DNA from: Arthrobacter sp. 9AX
GTDB taxonomy: Bacteria > Actinomycetota > Actinomycetes > Actinomycetales > Micrococcaceae
Direction of reading: 5' to 3'
Assembly: GCF_902506095.1 (NCBI RefSeq)
Contig: NZ_LR733293.1
Span: forward strand, 2,031,134-2,095,133
DNA: 64,000 nucleotides
Every line of letters begins with the position of its first letter. Position 1 is the first letter of the stretch. Below are positions 45,975-55,194 of this stretch, piece after piece. The position numbers were made by a program, and so were the translations under genes. The notes under the pieces are model-generated. The model searched no databases and was not told the origin of the DNA. It saw only the letters and a list, made by a program, of their open reading frames with translations.

Positions 45975-46311
45975 CTTTCTTCTCATCCTTCTGTGGTACT
46001 TGAAATGCGGTGCTGATGTCGGGGAAGCAGCAACTTGCAGGCCGAGCATCACGTGGAGTCGCGGACGCGACAGGTTCAATTCCGAGAGCAGGGTCGCTCG
46101 ACCGCACGAGAGGCGCCGGAGCGCTCCAACGCCAGCCTCCGACTGCGCGCAATATGAAGGTGATCCACCCCGGCGAGCCCGCATTGGGGGGTGGGGCCCG
46201 CCGGAATGGATCCGAACACAAGATAGCATGATTCGTGCGCAAACAATTAGGGCACTAATAATGGTAAGTAGGCTTGATAATTAGCGTTTGAAAGCTGGGG
46301 TAAGGAATGCC
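45975..46311. other. Intergenic region with an AT-rich promoter-like end
   Basis: About 337 bases. The first 240 are GC-rich without a gene. From about 46210 the sequence becomes AT-rich, with repeated ATTAG/TAAT words (CAATTAGGGCACTAATAATGG, TTGATAATTAG). This is probably the promoter of the truncated sensor gene at 46312. A T-arm-like GGTTCAATTCC at 46073-46083 does not belong to a complete tRNA. Confidence 0.4.
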
Positions 46312-46985
46312 ATGCCTGTTGTGACGGTGGAGCGGTATTTCCGGGGGCGGGGGCCTCGTGGGCGGATGGTTTTGTTCCAGCTTCCGTTGTCCGTAACGAT
46401 GTTGCTGGTCACCGTCCTGGTGACTTTCCTACACCCAGGACTCGAGTGGTTCGGCCCGTTCGGGTACAGCTTGGTGGCACATCTGTTTCTACTCGTCGGC
46501 TGCTTTCTTGTGCCGTGGGAAAGGCTGCCGGGACGGGCAGTGTTTATCATCCCTGTCCTGGACTGCCTGGCCGTTGGACTCACCCGCGGGGCGGCGGATC
46601 AATACCTTGCCGTGCTGGGCTACCTCCTCGTCTTTCCGGTCATCTGGCTGTCCGCCACCAGGCACCGCAGCGGAGTCGTCATCGCCATTCTTGCGGCCCT
46701 CCTCAGCGCCGTCCTGCCCCCGATGATCCTGGGCGGTGGAATCACCCGGGCCGACTTCGTGCGGATAGTGCTCCTGCCCGTTATCCTGGCGGCCATCGCA
46801 CTCACCGTTCATACGGTTCACAACGTACTTTCCCTCCAGCAACGTCTGCTGGAAAAGCAGCAAACCGAGGTTCAGGAGCTACTAAGAGCGAGCGAGGAAC
46901 GAGAACACCTCCTTGGCACGGTCATGGACACGGTCAGCGTCGGCGTCTGCGCTCTCGATGCCCAGGGCCGGACAATACTCACTAG
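46312..46985 (+). pseudogene. 3'-truncated membrane sensor protein (PAS/kinase)
   Basis: The first 220 or so residues of a sensor: about five to six membrane segments, a linker coiled coil (LLEKQQTEVQELLRASEER) and the opening of a PAS domain (LLGTVMDTVSVGVCALDAQGRTIL). There the family resemblance stops abruptly at about 46,983. The frame then reads antisense through the next gene until 47274. The PAS remainder and the kinase or cyclase output domain are missing. ATG 46312 has AAGGAA upstream. Almost certainly non-functional as a sensor. Confidence 0.75.
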
Positions 46986-47327
46986 CTGGCTCGAAATGTT
47001 CCGAATGCCCTCGGCGGCCTTCTGCTGCTGCGTGCCCGCCTGGTCTGACAACCCGGACTTCGCCTGCGCCAGCAGATCCTGGGCGCTGTGCTTGGCCTCG
47101 GACGCAACGTTGGCTGCTTCCTCCTTGGCCGTGTGCGCTACGCCCTGGGCTGACGTGGCGGCCTGGCCGGCCACGTTCGAAGCCTGTTCCTTGGCGGCCT
47201 CGGTCTTGGAGGTGCCAGTGGTGCCCGCAGCGGCTGAGGCGTACGTCTCGTCAACGCCCACTTCGGAAGCGTAAGGCTCCGGGATAGCAGGGTTGGGGGT
47301 CTGGGGCCATTGGTTCTCTGTCATCAT
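46982..47327 (-). pseudogene. 3'-truncated Ala-rich helical protein
   Basis: The first about 115 residues of an Arthrobacter-type protein: MMTENQWPQTPNPAIPEPYA, then LEA-like amphipathic repeats (AKEQASNVAGQAATSAQGVA, AKEEAANVASEAKHSAQDLL). It breaks off at GIRNISSQL. Related proteins continue with a helical part and a membrane segment, absent here. Beyond the break the frame reads antisense through the truncated sensor. It is divergent from the MarR gene at 47592 with operator-like repeats between them, so it may once have been that regulator's target. Confidence 0.7.
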
Positions 47328-47382
47328 GCTCTCTTTCGCAAAGGGTCAGCTGGCGATCAAGAACCAGCAGTGCTGGCTGTTT

Positions 47383-47400
47383 TAGTAAGCAGGGTTACTA
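47383..47400. promoter_or_regulatory. Putative MarR operator 1
   Basis: TAGTAA-GCAGGG-TTACTA, a 6-base dyad in the divergent promoter region between the truncated helical gene and the MarR gene. TAAGC words recur nearby (47411, 47487, 47511), suggesting several binding sites. Confidence 0.5.
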
Positions 47401-47510
47401 CTTAGATACTAAGCACACTTCCCATTTAGATTGCAAGGGGTTGTGCCGAGAGCCTCGCTGAGGGCGCCGGCCCGGCGGGGCGATAGTAAGCCCACTTGCA
47501 AACCGGATGC

Positions 47511-47522
47511 TAAGCATGCTTA
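47511..47522. promoter_or_regulatory. Putative MarR operator 2
   Basis: Perfect 12-base palindrome TAAGCATGCTTA, about 70 bases before the MarR start codon and next to promoter-like TATTGTAGGT. Well placed for autorepression. Confidence 0.5.
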
Positions 47523-47591
47523 TTGTAGGTAGGTAGCGACGCATGAACGGGTGACACCCGCACTCCGCCACCTACAGGAAGGCCACGGCCG

Positions 47592-48125
47592 ATGACCAGC
47601 AACCTCGATCCGGATGCGCGGAACAGCTACCGCCTAATTACGGTGGCGGCGCGTCTGGTCCAACGACGTCAGGATGACGCTTTGGCCCCCCTGGGCCTCA
47701 CCAGGGCAGCCGTCATAGCCCTTGAGGGACTCACGGCGGGGCCGCTCAACCAGGAGCAGCTCGCAGAAGTAGTCCGGGTACAGAGCCAGACCCTGGGCAG
47801 GGTACTTACGAGGCTCGAAGGCTCAGGGCACATCTCCAGGACGCGCCATTCCACCGACCGCAGACAGTTCAAGGTGGAGCTCACGGAAGCCGGCAGGGCC
47901 GCGCTGGAGGCGGCCAAGCAGGCCGAAGTTGACGCTTATCCGAACGATCCCGACATTTCCTGGAAGATTTTGCAGGATGAACTCACCAAGTTCATTTGGG
48001 CGGTGCCGCCGGGCCGGGATCAGGAGGTGGTTCCTTTTGTGGCGCCCGAGCACAGGACGGCGCGCAAGGCGCTTGGCTTCCGCGGCCCGCCACTGCGGGG
48101 GCGGGACCAGCCGCAGCCGGAATAA
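47592..48125 (+). CDS. MarR-family transcriptional regulator
   Basis: A 177-residue winged-helix repressor: LGLTRAAVIALEGLTAGPL, NQEQLAEVVRVQSQTLGRVLTRLEGSGHI, and the wing RTRHSTDRRQFKVELTEAG. The C-terminus carries a positively charged tail. ATG 47592 has AGGAAGG before it. The dyads listed upstream make autoregulation and control of the divergent (now broken) gene likely. Effector unknown. Confidence 0.88.
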   Translation: MTSNLDPDARNSYRLITVAARLVQRRQDDALAPLGLTRAAVIALEGLTAGPLNQEQLAEVVRVQSQTLGRVLTRLEGSGHISRTRHSTDRRQFKVELTEAGRAALEAAKQAEVDAYPNDPDISWKILQDELTKFIWAVPPGRDQEVVPFVAPEHRTARKALGFRGPPLRGRDQPQPE

Positions 48126-48128
48126 TCC

Positions 48129-48162
48129 GTGGCCCTGCTGCGAGGGAAGCGAGCAGGGCCAC
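48129..48162. terminator. Hairpin after the MarR gene
   Basis: Perfect 11-base stem GTGGCCCTGCT/AGCAGGGCCAC with a 12-base loop, beginning 4 bases after the stop. GC-rich without a clear T-run; a likely transcription stop for the MarR gene. Confidence 0.6.
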
Positions 48163-48179
48163 AAACTGCAAGCAGGGCA

Positions 48180-48221
48180 AACAGTGAAGGACGGGGCCGC
48201 CCGGCCCTGCCCTTCACTGTT
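48180..48221. terminator. Hairpin serving the minus-strand gene
   Basis: Stem AACAGTGAAGG/CCTTCACTGTT (48180-48190, 48211-48221) with an inner GGGGCCG/CGGCCC stem. It lies between convergent genes, 11 bases past the stop of the minus-strand gene at 48233. Confidence 0.6.
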
Positions 48222-48232
48222 GCACTTGCTTG

Positions 48233-48547
48233 TCAGCTGTCGCCCCGTCCCCCGCTTCCCTGGTCGCCGGAGGCCTCGTTATTCTCCAGCAGTCCTCGTT
48301 GGGCCAGATCAGCGGCGTCGGACGCCTCCTCGGGCAAGGGATCAGTTGCCGGCGGGACGTCGCTGGGGGCATAGTCGGCGAGGCCGGCCGCAACACGCTC
48401 CTGCTCAACCGCGGCCTGGTACGCCTCATCGTCGATGTTTTCCGGCATCTTGCCGTGGCCCGTCCGCGTAGGTGCGGGCAGCGCGTCCTCTTCGGGGATG
48501 ATGACGCCGCCGGGGGCAACGTCCCCATCGTCATGTGCGGTTGCCAT
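48233..48547 (-). CDS. Small acidic hypothetical protein
   Basis: A 104-residue, strongly acidic and probably disordered protein (DDEAYQAAVEQERVAAGLAD, DPLPEEASDAADLAQRG). ATG 48547 follows a GGAAGGAAC site. No family recognised; likely cytoplasmic. It is probably co-transcribed with the BaeRF-like gene upstream (47-base gap). Confidence 0.6.
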   Translation of the reverse strand: MATAHDDGDVAPGGVIIPEEDALPAPTRTGHGKMPENIDDEAYQAAVEQERVAAGLADYAPSDVPPATDPLPEEASDAADLAQRGLLENNEASGDQGSGGRGDS

Positions 48548-48594
48548 AATGTTCCTTCCTGTCTCCGCTCCGGTGCTGCTATGGTCTTGGAGGT

Positions 48595-49731
48595 TTACGA
48601 CGCCGGCACTGTCGGCCCGGTGGGCCAGCGCAGCAGGGCTGCCACGTCCGTGCCCTCGGGAAGGACCGGGCCCGGAACCAGCAGGACCCGTGCGTCGGTC
48701 AGCGCCGCTGCCCGCAACAGGGCCGCGGGCGCCGGAACCTTGCCCAGCACGTTCGCCCCCAGGGACTCCTCCTCCGCGGTGGCTACCCAGGGCTCGGCGT
48801 CAAGGGCCAGCAGGGTGCGTTCTGCCAGTGCGGCATCGTCCAGGATCAGTACCTCCACCTGTGCCTGCTGAAGGGCATGCACCACAGCCCCCACGCCGGT
48901 TGCAGATTCGGGGTTGGCCTGGCCCTCCTGCATGGCCAGGCGGTCCATGATGTCCTGCTGTTCCGTGGCCCATTGTTCCGCGACCCTCTGGTTCACCTGG
49001 TCGTCAAGGAGCCTGGCGTCGGCACCCTCGGTGTGAGTGTGGGAATCGACCACCGATACTATTGCCTGGCTGGCCTTGGACAGTTGCTCCTGAACCAGTC
49101 TGCGGGCGTGAATGTCCCCCGCCAGGACAATCAGCCGCGCTCCGCTGCCAGCCACCACGCGGTCAATCTCCTCAGCCACCTGGTCGGCGTTGCGGCGCCA
49201 AACATCTTCGGTGTGGTGCTGGAAGCGGAGGTGTGCCCAGCCCCCGCCCTGGAACTTTTTGATGTGCTGGGTTTCACCTTGGACTTCCTCGGCACTGGCG
49301 GGGCTTCCAGCCCCGGCGTAGTGCAGTCTGATTTCCCCATGTTCCCGGCTGACTTCGGCCACAAGGTAAGGAAACTCCTCCGGACGGTGTTTCACCAAGG
49401 GCAGGAGGTCGGGGACGGGGTCCACTGACACCCGCTCGGGTAGTACTCGTGCGCCCGGCAGGACCTCGTTGATTTCGACTTTTCCCTGATGGACCAGGAC
49501 GAACCGTGATACCGGGCCCGGGACCCCTGCTTCCGGCTGCAAGGCCTGTTCCAGTGCATCCAGGTCTGCAGCAGAAGCGCCCTGGGCTTCAAGGGCGGCG
49601 CGGACATTGCCGGGCCGGACATCCGATGCCTCCAAAGTGTCCACGGTGCCGGTGGCGGCGTCCACGTAAGCCGTACACCAGGGCCCGGGAAGCCGCATCC
49701 GGTCCGCGTGCTCTTTCAAGCTGGCGGTCAT
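48595..49731 (-). CDS. BaeRF2/Rv2629-like protein (eRF1-fold)
   Basis: A 378-residue protein of the bacterial archaeo-eukaryotic release-factor-like family, which includes mycobacterial Rv2629 and is thought to act on stalled ribosomes or RNA. Visible parts are an N-terminal domain with PVSRFVLVHQG, a central IVLAGDIHARRLVQEQL region, a helix-rich stretch, and a C-terminal LLVPGPVLPEGTDVAALLRW. It overlaps the upstream small gene by 4 bases. Rv2629 relatives are hypoxia or stress induced; I see no regulator site here. Confidence 0.72.
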   Translation of the reverse strand: MTASLKEHADRMRLPGPWCTAYVDAATGTVDTLEASDVRPGNVRAALEAQGASAADLDALEQALQPEAGVPGPVSRFVLVHQGKVEINEVLPGARVLPERVSVDPVPDLLPLVKHRPEEFPYLVAEVSREHGEIRLHYAGAGSPASAEEVQGETQHIKKFQGGGWAHLRFQHHTEDVWRRNADQVAEEIDRVVAGSGARLIVLAGDIHARRLVQEQLSKASQAIVSVVDSHTHTEGADARLLDDQVNQRVAEQWATEQQDIMDRLAMQEGQANPESATGVGAVVHALQQAQVEVLILDDAALAERTLLALDAEPWVATAEEESLGANVLGKVPAPAALLRAAALTDARVLLVPGPVLPEGTDVAALLRWPTGPTVPAS

Positions 49732-49943
49732 TGTTCCCCCTCTTCATCGCTGATGGAATCGGGGGAGGCCACGGGGTTGAGGGCCTCTTGGATTTCTGCC
49801 GGGTCCGTGTCGTCCGGGAAAGGTTCTGTTTCGCGCCATTCCTCCGCATGGGGAGGTTGGTTCGCATGCACCGCGCCTTGGGTTTCGTGCTTCAGCTCGT
49901 CATCCAGGATCGGGCCGTGTTTGGTGTTGCCGCGTTCAGCCAT
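49728..49943 (-). CDS. Small acidic hypothetical protein
   Basis: Seventy-one residues, acidic and hydrophilic (MAERGNTKHGPILDDELKHE, EEWRETEPFPDDTDPAEI). The HGPxxDDELKHE N-terminus is typical of small Arthrobacter proteins of unknown role, to my knowledge. AAGGAGATCG precedes the ATG. The stop overlaps the BaeRF-like start by 4 bases, implying an operon. Confidence 0.65.
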   Translation of the reverse strand: MAERGNTKHGPILDDELKHETQGAVHANQPPHAEEWRETEPFPDDTDPAEIQEALNPVASPDSISDEEGEQ

Positions 49944-50060
49944 GACGATCTCCTTCGCTCCGTGAATTTAGTATCACAGGCTTACTAGTTCGTCTCTTCA
50001 CCGTAGCACCAGGACGCGGCGGCCAAAAGGGGCAGTGCTAGGGCAGTGCGGCCAGTGTCG

Positions 50061-50396
50061 CTAAGCCGTGCACGCATCCTTCAGGGCCTGGACGGACTCG
50101 GACGGCACCTGGTCTCCGGCTTCGGCGATCTGGCCCAGCGGCGTCGTAATTTCAGACGGCACCCCGGCGGTTTTTGCCGCCGACACCAGTCCGCCCAGGG
50201 CACGCTTGTCCTCCACGCTCACCAGGCCGTCCTGGACGATGGCGCAAATCTGCCGGTTCACCTCGTCAGCTGCGGCCGTGGCAACCTTCGAAGCGGCGTC
50301 GCTGGCCGCGTTCGAGGCGGCTTCCTCCACCGCACCGCAGCCGGCGAGCAGCAGCATCAGGGGGGCGGCGGACAGGGCGGCAAGGCGGCGGTTCAT
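50061..50396 (-). CDS. Small lipoprotein, function unknown
   Basis: A 111-residue lipoprotein: signal peptide MNRRLAALSAAPLMLLLAGC with lipobox LAGC (Cys20). An Ala/Ser-rich helix (EEAASNAASDAASKVATAAA) and a compact C-terminal domain with a likely disulphide between CAIVQDG and the end KDACTA follow. A substrate of Lgt. No family recognised. Confidence 0.75.
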   Translation of the reverse strand: MNRRLAALSAAPLMLLLAGCGAVEEAASNAASDAASKVATAAADEVNRQICAIVQDGLVSVEDKRALGGLVSAAKTAGVPSEITTPLGQIAEAGDQVPSESVQALKDACTA

Positions 50397-50487
50397 GGTT
50401 CCACCCTAACAATGAGGCGGCAGCGCGCCCTCCCGCGGACGCCGGCGCCGGATTAGGATGGCCCCACAACGGACGAAGGACCACCAG

Positions 50488-51324
50488 ATGGCTGAGCGAC
50501 CGGCGGCCGCCCGGGAGGCAGGGTATGCCCCCGTAAACGGACTGCAGATGTATTACGAAGTGCACGGTGACGGCGGCACGCCGCTGCTCCTCCTGCACGG
50601 CGGACTGTTCGATATCGAGCAGCAGTTTGGCGCCCTGATCCCGGGATTGTCGGAAGGCCGAACGGTCATCGCCACGGATTTCCAGGGGCACGGCCGGACC
50701 AACGACACCGACCGCCCCCTGGGCACCGCGGACCTGGCCTCCGACGTCGTCGGACTCCTTGCCCACCTGGACGTCCGCGAGGTGGACGTTTTTGGCTTCA
50801 GCGTTGGGGGAGCTGTTGCGCTGCACCTGGCCGTCAAGCATCCGGAACTGGTGCGCAAGCTCGTTGTCTCCTCGGTGGCATTCCGTCCCGACGGTGACCG
50901 CGGCGGCAACGCGGAGGCGGTGGCCTCCATGACGGTGGACATGATCGCCGGCACTCCGATGGAACAGCGCTACCTGGCTGTTTCACCGCACGCGGACCGC
51001 GAACATCTGCAGGGCCTGCTGGACAAGCTGGGCGGCTACGATACCGGCTCGGGTGGCTGGAGTGATGAGGAGATCCGTGGCATCGCCGCCCCGACGCTGG
51101 TCACCGTGGGCGATTGCGACATGGTCAAGCTTGAGCATGCCGTGCGGTTCCTGCAGCTGCGCGGAGGGGACGTGAACGGCGACTTCGAGGGAGTGCCTGC
51201 GTCACAGCTGGCCGTCTTTCCCGGCACAACACACTTCTTCGGCCTGGCCAGGACGGCGCTGGTGCTGGACGTGGTCACCACGTTCCTGGACGCGGCGCCG
51301 CCACCCGGCTGGCAGGACCAGTAG
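50488..51324 (+). CDS. Alpha/beta hydrolase
   Basis: A 278-residue cytoplasmic hydrolase. The oxyanion HGGLFD follows LLLLHGG. The nucleophile elbow is GFSVGG, in the haloperoxidase/esterase style. The acid lies near VTVGDCDMV and the catalytic His in FPGTTHFFGL. ATG 50488 has GAAGGA upstream; ATG 50458 is an alternative. Substrate unknown. It ends 16 bases before the convergent alditol oxidase gene. Confidence 0.85.
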   Translation: MAERPAAAREAGYAPVNGLQMYYEVHGDGGTPLLLLHGGLFDIEQQFGALIPGLSEGRTVIATDFQGHGRTNDTDRPLGTADLASDVVGLLAHLDVREVDVFGFSVGGAVALHLAVKHPELVRKLVVSSVAFRPDGDRGGNAEAVASMTVDMIAGTPMEQRYLAVSPHADREHLQGLLDKLGGYDTGSGGWSDEEIRGIAAPTLVTVGDCDMVKLEHAVRFLQLRGGDVNGDFEGVPASQLAVFPGTTHFFGLARTALVLDVVTTFLDAAPPPGWQDQ

Positions 51325-51340
51325 CCGCTGAAGCTGCCTG

Positions 51341-52597
51341 CTATCGGCCGCTCGCGGCCGGCACGCCGAGGACAGTGTCCAGCAGACCGTTCCGGAACTT
51401 CCCCTCGGGATCGTGCCCGGAGGCCAGCGACCGGAAAGCCGCAAACCGCGGGTACAGGGATTCCCAGTCGTGGCCGGCAGCGGAAAACAGCTTGCCCCAG
51501 TGCGGCCGGGCGCCGAAAGGCCGGAGCGCCTCCTCGAGTTCCGGCAGGAATGCCTCCACCTCTGGCTGCAGCGGCTTCCAGGTGAAGTGCAGGGCCACGC
51601 TTTGCTGCCGGTAGAACGGGCTGAGCCAGAACTCGTCTGCAGCTCCTGTGCGGATTTCCGAGACAAAAAGCAGGGGCGAGAGCTTGTCCGCCACGGCGCG
51701 GACCGCCAGGAGCGCCGCGGGTGCATGATCCAGTGGCAGGATGAACTCGCTCTGGAGCTCGTTGCCGTTGCTGGGGGTGAACTCGTGCCTGAAGTGCGGC
51801 AACCGGTCCAGCCATTGCCCCGGCTCATCCAGCTGGATAGTGCAGTTCTCCGCGGACATGTCCGGCAGCGGATGGCGGGGGCGGGCGGCCGCCGTGGCGC
51901 CGAACAGGTCGGCCAGCGCAGGTTCCGGGTCCAGTGCCTTCAGCCAAACCTGGCTGATGGTTTCACCCGCATAGTCGGTGAACAGGCTGACGCTGTAGGC
52001 GCTGGAAACGATCCCGGCAAAGCCGTCCAGTGCCCGGTCCCACGGCAGGTTTTCAAGGACGCGCTGGCGCATCCGGTAGCTCGGCTGGACTGCCAATTCC
52101 AGGCCCGTCACGATGCCCAGGGCGCCCAGGCCCACCACGCTTGCGAGGAACTCGTCGCCATCCGCCAGGGTCAGGGTGACCGATTCCCCTGACGGGCGGA
52201 CAAGGTCGATGGACTGCACCGCGCCGGCCAGCGACGGGTTGTTCACCCCCGAGCCGTGGGTTCCGGTCTGGACCGCACCGGCCACCGAAATGTGGGGGAG
52301 GGACGCCAGGTTGTGGATGGCCATGCCGGACTGCTCGAGCGCGCGGCACAGGGCTCCGTAGCTGACGCCCCCGCTGACCTTCACGGTGCCGCGCTCCGGA
52401 TTGAGTTCGATCTGCTGGGGCAGGGCGTCGAGCAGGACATGCACGCCGTCGGTGTCCCCCACGCGGTTGAAGGAGTGCCGGGACCCGAGGGCCTTGACGC
52501 GCCCCGCCTGCTGCACGATCCGGGCGAGTTCGGCCACCGACTCGGGCCGTTCAACACGCGCTGAGGAGTATTCCAGGTTTCCTGCCCAGTTCTTCAA
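51341..52597 (-). CDS. FAD-dependent alditol (xylitol/sorbitol) oxidase
   Basis: A 418-residue VAO-family flavoprotein that oxidises the terminal hydroxyl of sugar alcohols with release of hydrogen peroxide. FAD binding: VKALGSRHSFNRVGDTDG, with the His of GSRHSF at the usual covalent-flavin position. VSGGVSYGALC and the PHISVAGAVQTGTHGSG loop follow. The C-terminal HWGKLFS and DPEGKFRN motifs are those of AldO/L-gulonolactone oxidase. Nearest fit is actinobacterial AldO. The nearby tetritol-type operon makes a polyol substrate plausible. Confidence 0.85.
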   Translation of the reverse strand: MKNWAGNLEYSSARVERPESVAELARIVQQAGRVKALGSRHSFNRVGDTDGVHVLLDALPQQIELNPERGTVKVSGGVSYGALCRALEQSGMAIHNLASLPHISVAGAVQTGTHGSGVNNPSLAGAVQSIDLVRPSGESVTLTLADGDEFLASVVGLGALGIVTGLELAVQPSYRMRQRVLENLPWDRALDGFAGIVSSAYSVSLFTDYAGETISQVWLKALDPEPALADLFGATAAARPRHPLPDMSAENCTIQLDEPGQWLDRLPHFRHEFTPSNGNELQSEFILPLDHAPAALLAVRAVADKLSPLLFVSEIRTGAADEFWLSPFYRQQSVALHFTWKPLQPEVEAFLPELEEALRPFGARPHWGKLFSAAGHDWESLYPRFAAFRSLASGHDPEGKFRNGLLDTVLGVPAASGR

Positions 52598-52719
52598 AAG
52601 TCAGCTTTCAGTGGGAATGGGATTTTGCTTCCTCAACTGTCAGCGCTCACAACGGAGGGTGTCAAGGTGCTTCCACGGCGCGCACGGGCCTCCCGGGTTC
52701 TTTGCCGGCAGCCATCTCT

Positions 52720-52731
52720 CTATCGTTATAG
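52720..52731. promoter_or_regulatory. Operator-like palindrome before the GH13 gene
   Basis: CTAT-CGTT-ATAG within ATCTCTCTATCGTTATAGAT, about 105 bases before the GTG start. It resembles an AmtR-type box (ATCTATAG-n-ATAG on the minus strand) with one mismatch. AmtR control of a glucan enzyme would be unexpected, so this is only a pattern note. Confidence 0.3.
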
Positions 52732-52835
52732 ATTTGCCGCATCGCCACCCTCCTCTAAATTCGTCGGCCGGCGCCATTCGGCGCGCGCGTGAATCGTGGC
52801 AGAGTGGGTTGCAGTCGAGTTGAGGGAGGAACTCA

Positions 52836-55190
52836 GTGTCTGATCTGGGAAAAGCAACCGCCAGCGTCTCTGAGGGCGATGCAGTTGAACAGGCCGGCGG
52901 GACCGGCGGCACGACTGGCGCGGAGCTTGTCGAGGCTACCGAACCCGCGGAATCCACGGAGGCGGAGCCCACGGAGGGCACGGAGGCGCCGGAAGTCCCG
53001 GAAATCACCTTCGACGAGCAGTTCTACCCGGCCCGGCCCAAGGCGCTGCGGCCCGTGGCCCGGCGCCGGCAGTACTTCGCCAACGCTCCATCGCTGGAAC
53101 TGGACGGCCTCAACAAAACCTACGTGGAGTGGCTGCGGAACCAGGCCATGCTCGGCGACGCCAACGTACTGGCCCGCCAGCTCTCGGGCCAGGCGAGTAT
53201 GTGGCAGCACTCGTTCGCGCACCCCAACCCGCGTGCCGCCGTCGAACGCGCCTCTGTCTGGTTCACCGCCTACCCGCTCTCCTACATGACCACCCCGGGG
53301 CAGTCGTTCCTGGGCGCACTCGGTGATCCGGAACTGTGGAAAACGTTCCGGGAGATCGGCATCCGGGCCATCCACACCGGCCCCGTCAAGAAGGCCGGCG
53401 GCCTGCAGGGCTGGGCGGAAACCCCCAGCGTGGACGGCCACTTTGACCGGATCAGCATGGCCATCGACCCGCTGTTCGGCTCCGAGGACGAGTTCCGCCG
53501 GATGTGCGAGGTGGCCGGCGACCATGAGGGCACCATCATCGACGACATCGTGCCCGGGCACACCGGCAAGGGCGCGGACTTCCGCCTGGCCGAAATGAAC
53601 TACCGCGACTACCCCGGCATCTATCACATGATCGACATCCCGGAATCGGACTGGCACCTGCTGCCGGACGTTCCGCCGGGCGAAGACTCGGTCAACATCA
53701 GCCCCGATGCTGAGCAGGCGCTGCAGAAGGCCGGGTACATCATTGGCCGGCTGCAGCGGGTCATTTTCTACGAACCGGGCGTGAAGGAAACCAACTGGAG
53801 CGCCACCCGCGCCATTGTGGACACCAACGGCCAGAAGCGCCGCTGGGTTTACCTGCACTACTTCAAGGCCGGGCAGCCGTCCATCAACTGGCTGGATCCC
53901 ACGTTCTCGGGCATGCGCCTGGTGGTGGGCGACGCGCTGCACTCCTTACTCGACCTGGGCACGGGTGCCCTCCGGCTGGATGCGAACGGCTTCCTCGGTG
54001 TGGAAAAGAGCGCCGAGGAACAGCCCGGCTGGTCCGAGGGGCACCCGCTCTCCGAGGCGGCCAACCAGCTGATCGGCAGCATGGTGCGCAAGGTGGGCGG
54101 GTTTTCCTTCCAGGAACTGAACCTCACCATCGACGACATCAAGGCCACCTCCGAGACCGGGCCCGACCTGTCCTACGACTTCATCACCCGCCCCGGCTAC
54201 CACTACGCCCTGGTGACGCAGGATACCGAGTTCCTGCGGCTGACCCTGCGGCTGGCCATGGAGATCGGCGTGGACCAGGCATCGCTGGTCCACGCCCTGC
54301 AGAACCACGACGAACTGACATACGAGCTGGTGCACTTCGCCACCCGGCACAAGGACGACGTCTTCCAGCTGGGAGGTGCCGAGCTGACCGGCACCGAACT
54401 CACCGAACACGTGCAGGAGACGCTGCGGAACGCGCTGACAGGGGAGAACGGGCCGTACAACGCCGTGTTCACCACCAACGGCATCGCCTGCACCACGGTC
54501 AGCGTGATTACCGCGGCGCTGGGGATCAAGGACATTTCCGCGCTCACCGCGGAGCAGATCGATACCGTGCGTGAGGCCCACCTGCTGCTGGCCATGTACA
54601 ACGCGCTGCAGCCCGGCGTCTTTGCCCTGTCGGGCTGGGACATGGTGGGCATGACCACGCTCGACAGATCGCAGGTCCGCGAGCTGACGTCGCAGGGCGA
54701 TACCCGGTGGATCAACCGCGGCGCGCACGACCTGATGGGCGTCAACGCCGAGGCCACCGTCTCTGCGTCCGGTATGCCGCGGGCGCGCAGCCTGTACGGG
54801 CCGTTGCCGGAACAGCTCAAGGACGAGGGCTCCTTCGCCCGTCGGCTGCAGAAGATCCTGAAGGTGCGGGAGGAATGGGGTATTGCCACCGGCGTGCTCC
54901 TGGATGTCCCGCAGGTGTCCCAGCGGGGGCTGCTGGTGATGGTGCACCGGCTTGCCTCCGGGCAGATCCAGGTCAGCGTCCTGAACTTCTCGGGTGAGAG
55001 CATCATGGGCAGCGTCAACTCCACGCATTTGGTGCCCGGCGCGGAAGTGCGGGACCTGTTTACCGACGAGACGGCGGGCCAGGTGGATGACCTGCACAGC
55101 TTCTTTATTGAACTCGGCGCGTACCAGGGAACGGCGCTGCTGATTGAGGAGCCGGAGGTCGAGGAGGAGGACGCCGCGGAGGGACTCTAG
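52836..55190 (+). CDS. Divergent GH13 enzyme (maltose glucosyltransferase/trehalose synthase-like)
   Basis: A 784-residue member of the alpha-amylase superfamily. The acidic disordered first 60 residues are followed by the barrel. [14 protein letters not shown] stands in for the usual region I. The nucleophile Asp is in [12 protein letters not shown], the acid/base Glu in FSFQELNLT, and the third acid in [12 protein letters not shown]-terminal beta domain (about 690-770) is present. GTG 52836 has GAGGGAGGAAC upstream. It lacks a kinase partner, so it may interconvert maltose and trehalose or act on another alpha-glucoside. Confidence 0.75.
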   Translation: MSDLGKATASVSEGDAVEQAGGTGGTTGAELVEATEPAESTEAEPTEGTEAPEVPEITFDEQFYPARPKALRPVARRRQYFANAPSLELDGLNKTYVEWLRNQAMLGDANVLARQLSGQASMWQHSFAHPNPRAAVERASVWFTAYPLSYMTTPGQSFLGALGDPELWKTFREIGIRAIHTGPVKKAGGLQGWAETPSVDGHFDRISMAIDPLFGSEDEFRRMCEVAGDHEGTIIDDIVPGHTGKGADFRLAEMNYRDYPGIYHMIDIPESDWHLLPDVPPGEDSVNISPDAEQALQKAGYIIGRLQRVIFYEPGVKETNWSATRAIVDTNGQKRRWVYLHYFKAGQPSINWLDPTFSGMRLVVGDALHSLLDLGTGALRLDANGFLGVEKSAEEQPGWSEGHPLSEAANQLIGSMVRKVGGFSFQELNLTIDDIKATSETGPDLSYDFITRPGYHYALVTQDTEFLRLTLRLAMEIGVDQASLVHALQNHDELTYELVHFATRHKDDVFQLGGAELTGTELTEHVQETLRNALTGENGPYNAVFTTNGIACTTVSVITAALGIKDISALTAEQIDTVREAHLLLAMYNALQPGVFALSGWDMVGMTTLDRSQVRELTSQGDTRWINRGAHDLMGVNAEATVSASGMPRARSLYGPLPEQLKDEGSFARRLQKILKVREEWGIATGVLLDVPQVSQRGLLVMVHRLASGQIQVSVLNFSGESIMGSVNSTHLVPGAEVRDLFTDETAGQVDDLHSFFIELGAYQGTALLIEEPEVEEEDAAEGL

Positions 55191-55194
55191 TTCC

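Noticed and set aside
46071..46085. T-arm-like GGTTCAATTCC as a possible tRNA fragment or attR
   Set aside because: Flanking sequence does not match the tRNA-Leu 3' end and no acceptor or anticodon arm can be folded.
48325..48340. CCTCGGGCA word as a possible attR
   Set aside because: Only nine bases match the tRNA acceptor end, and it lies inside a coding gene; chance match.
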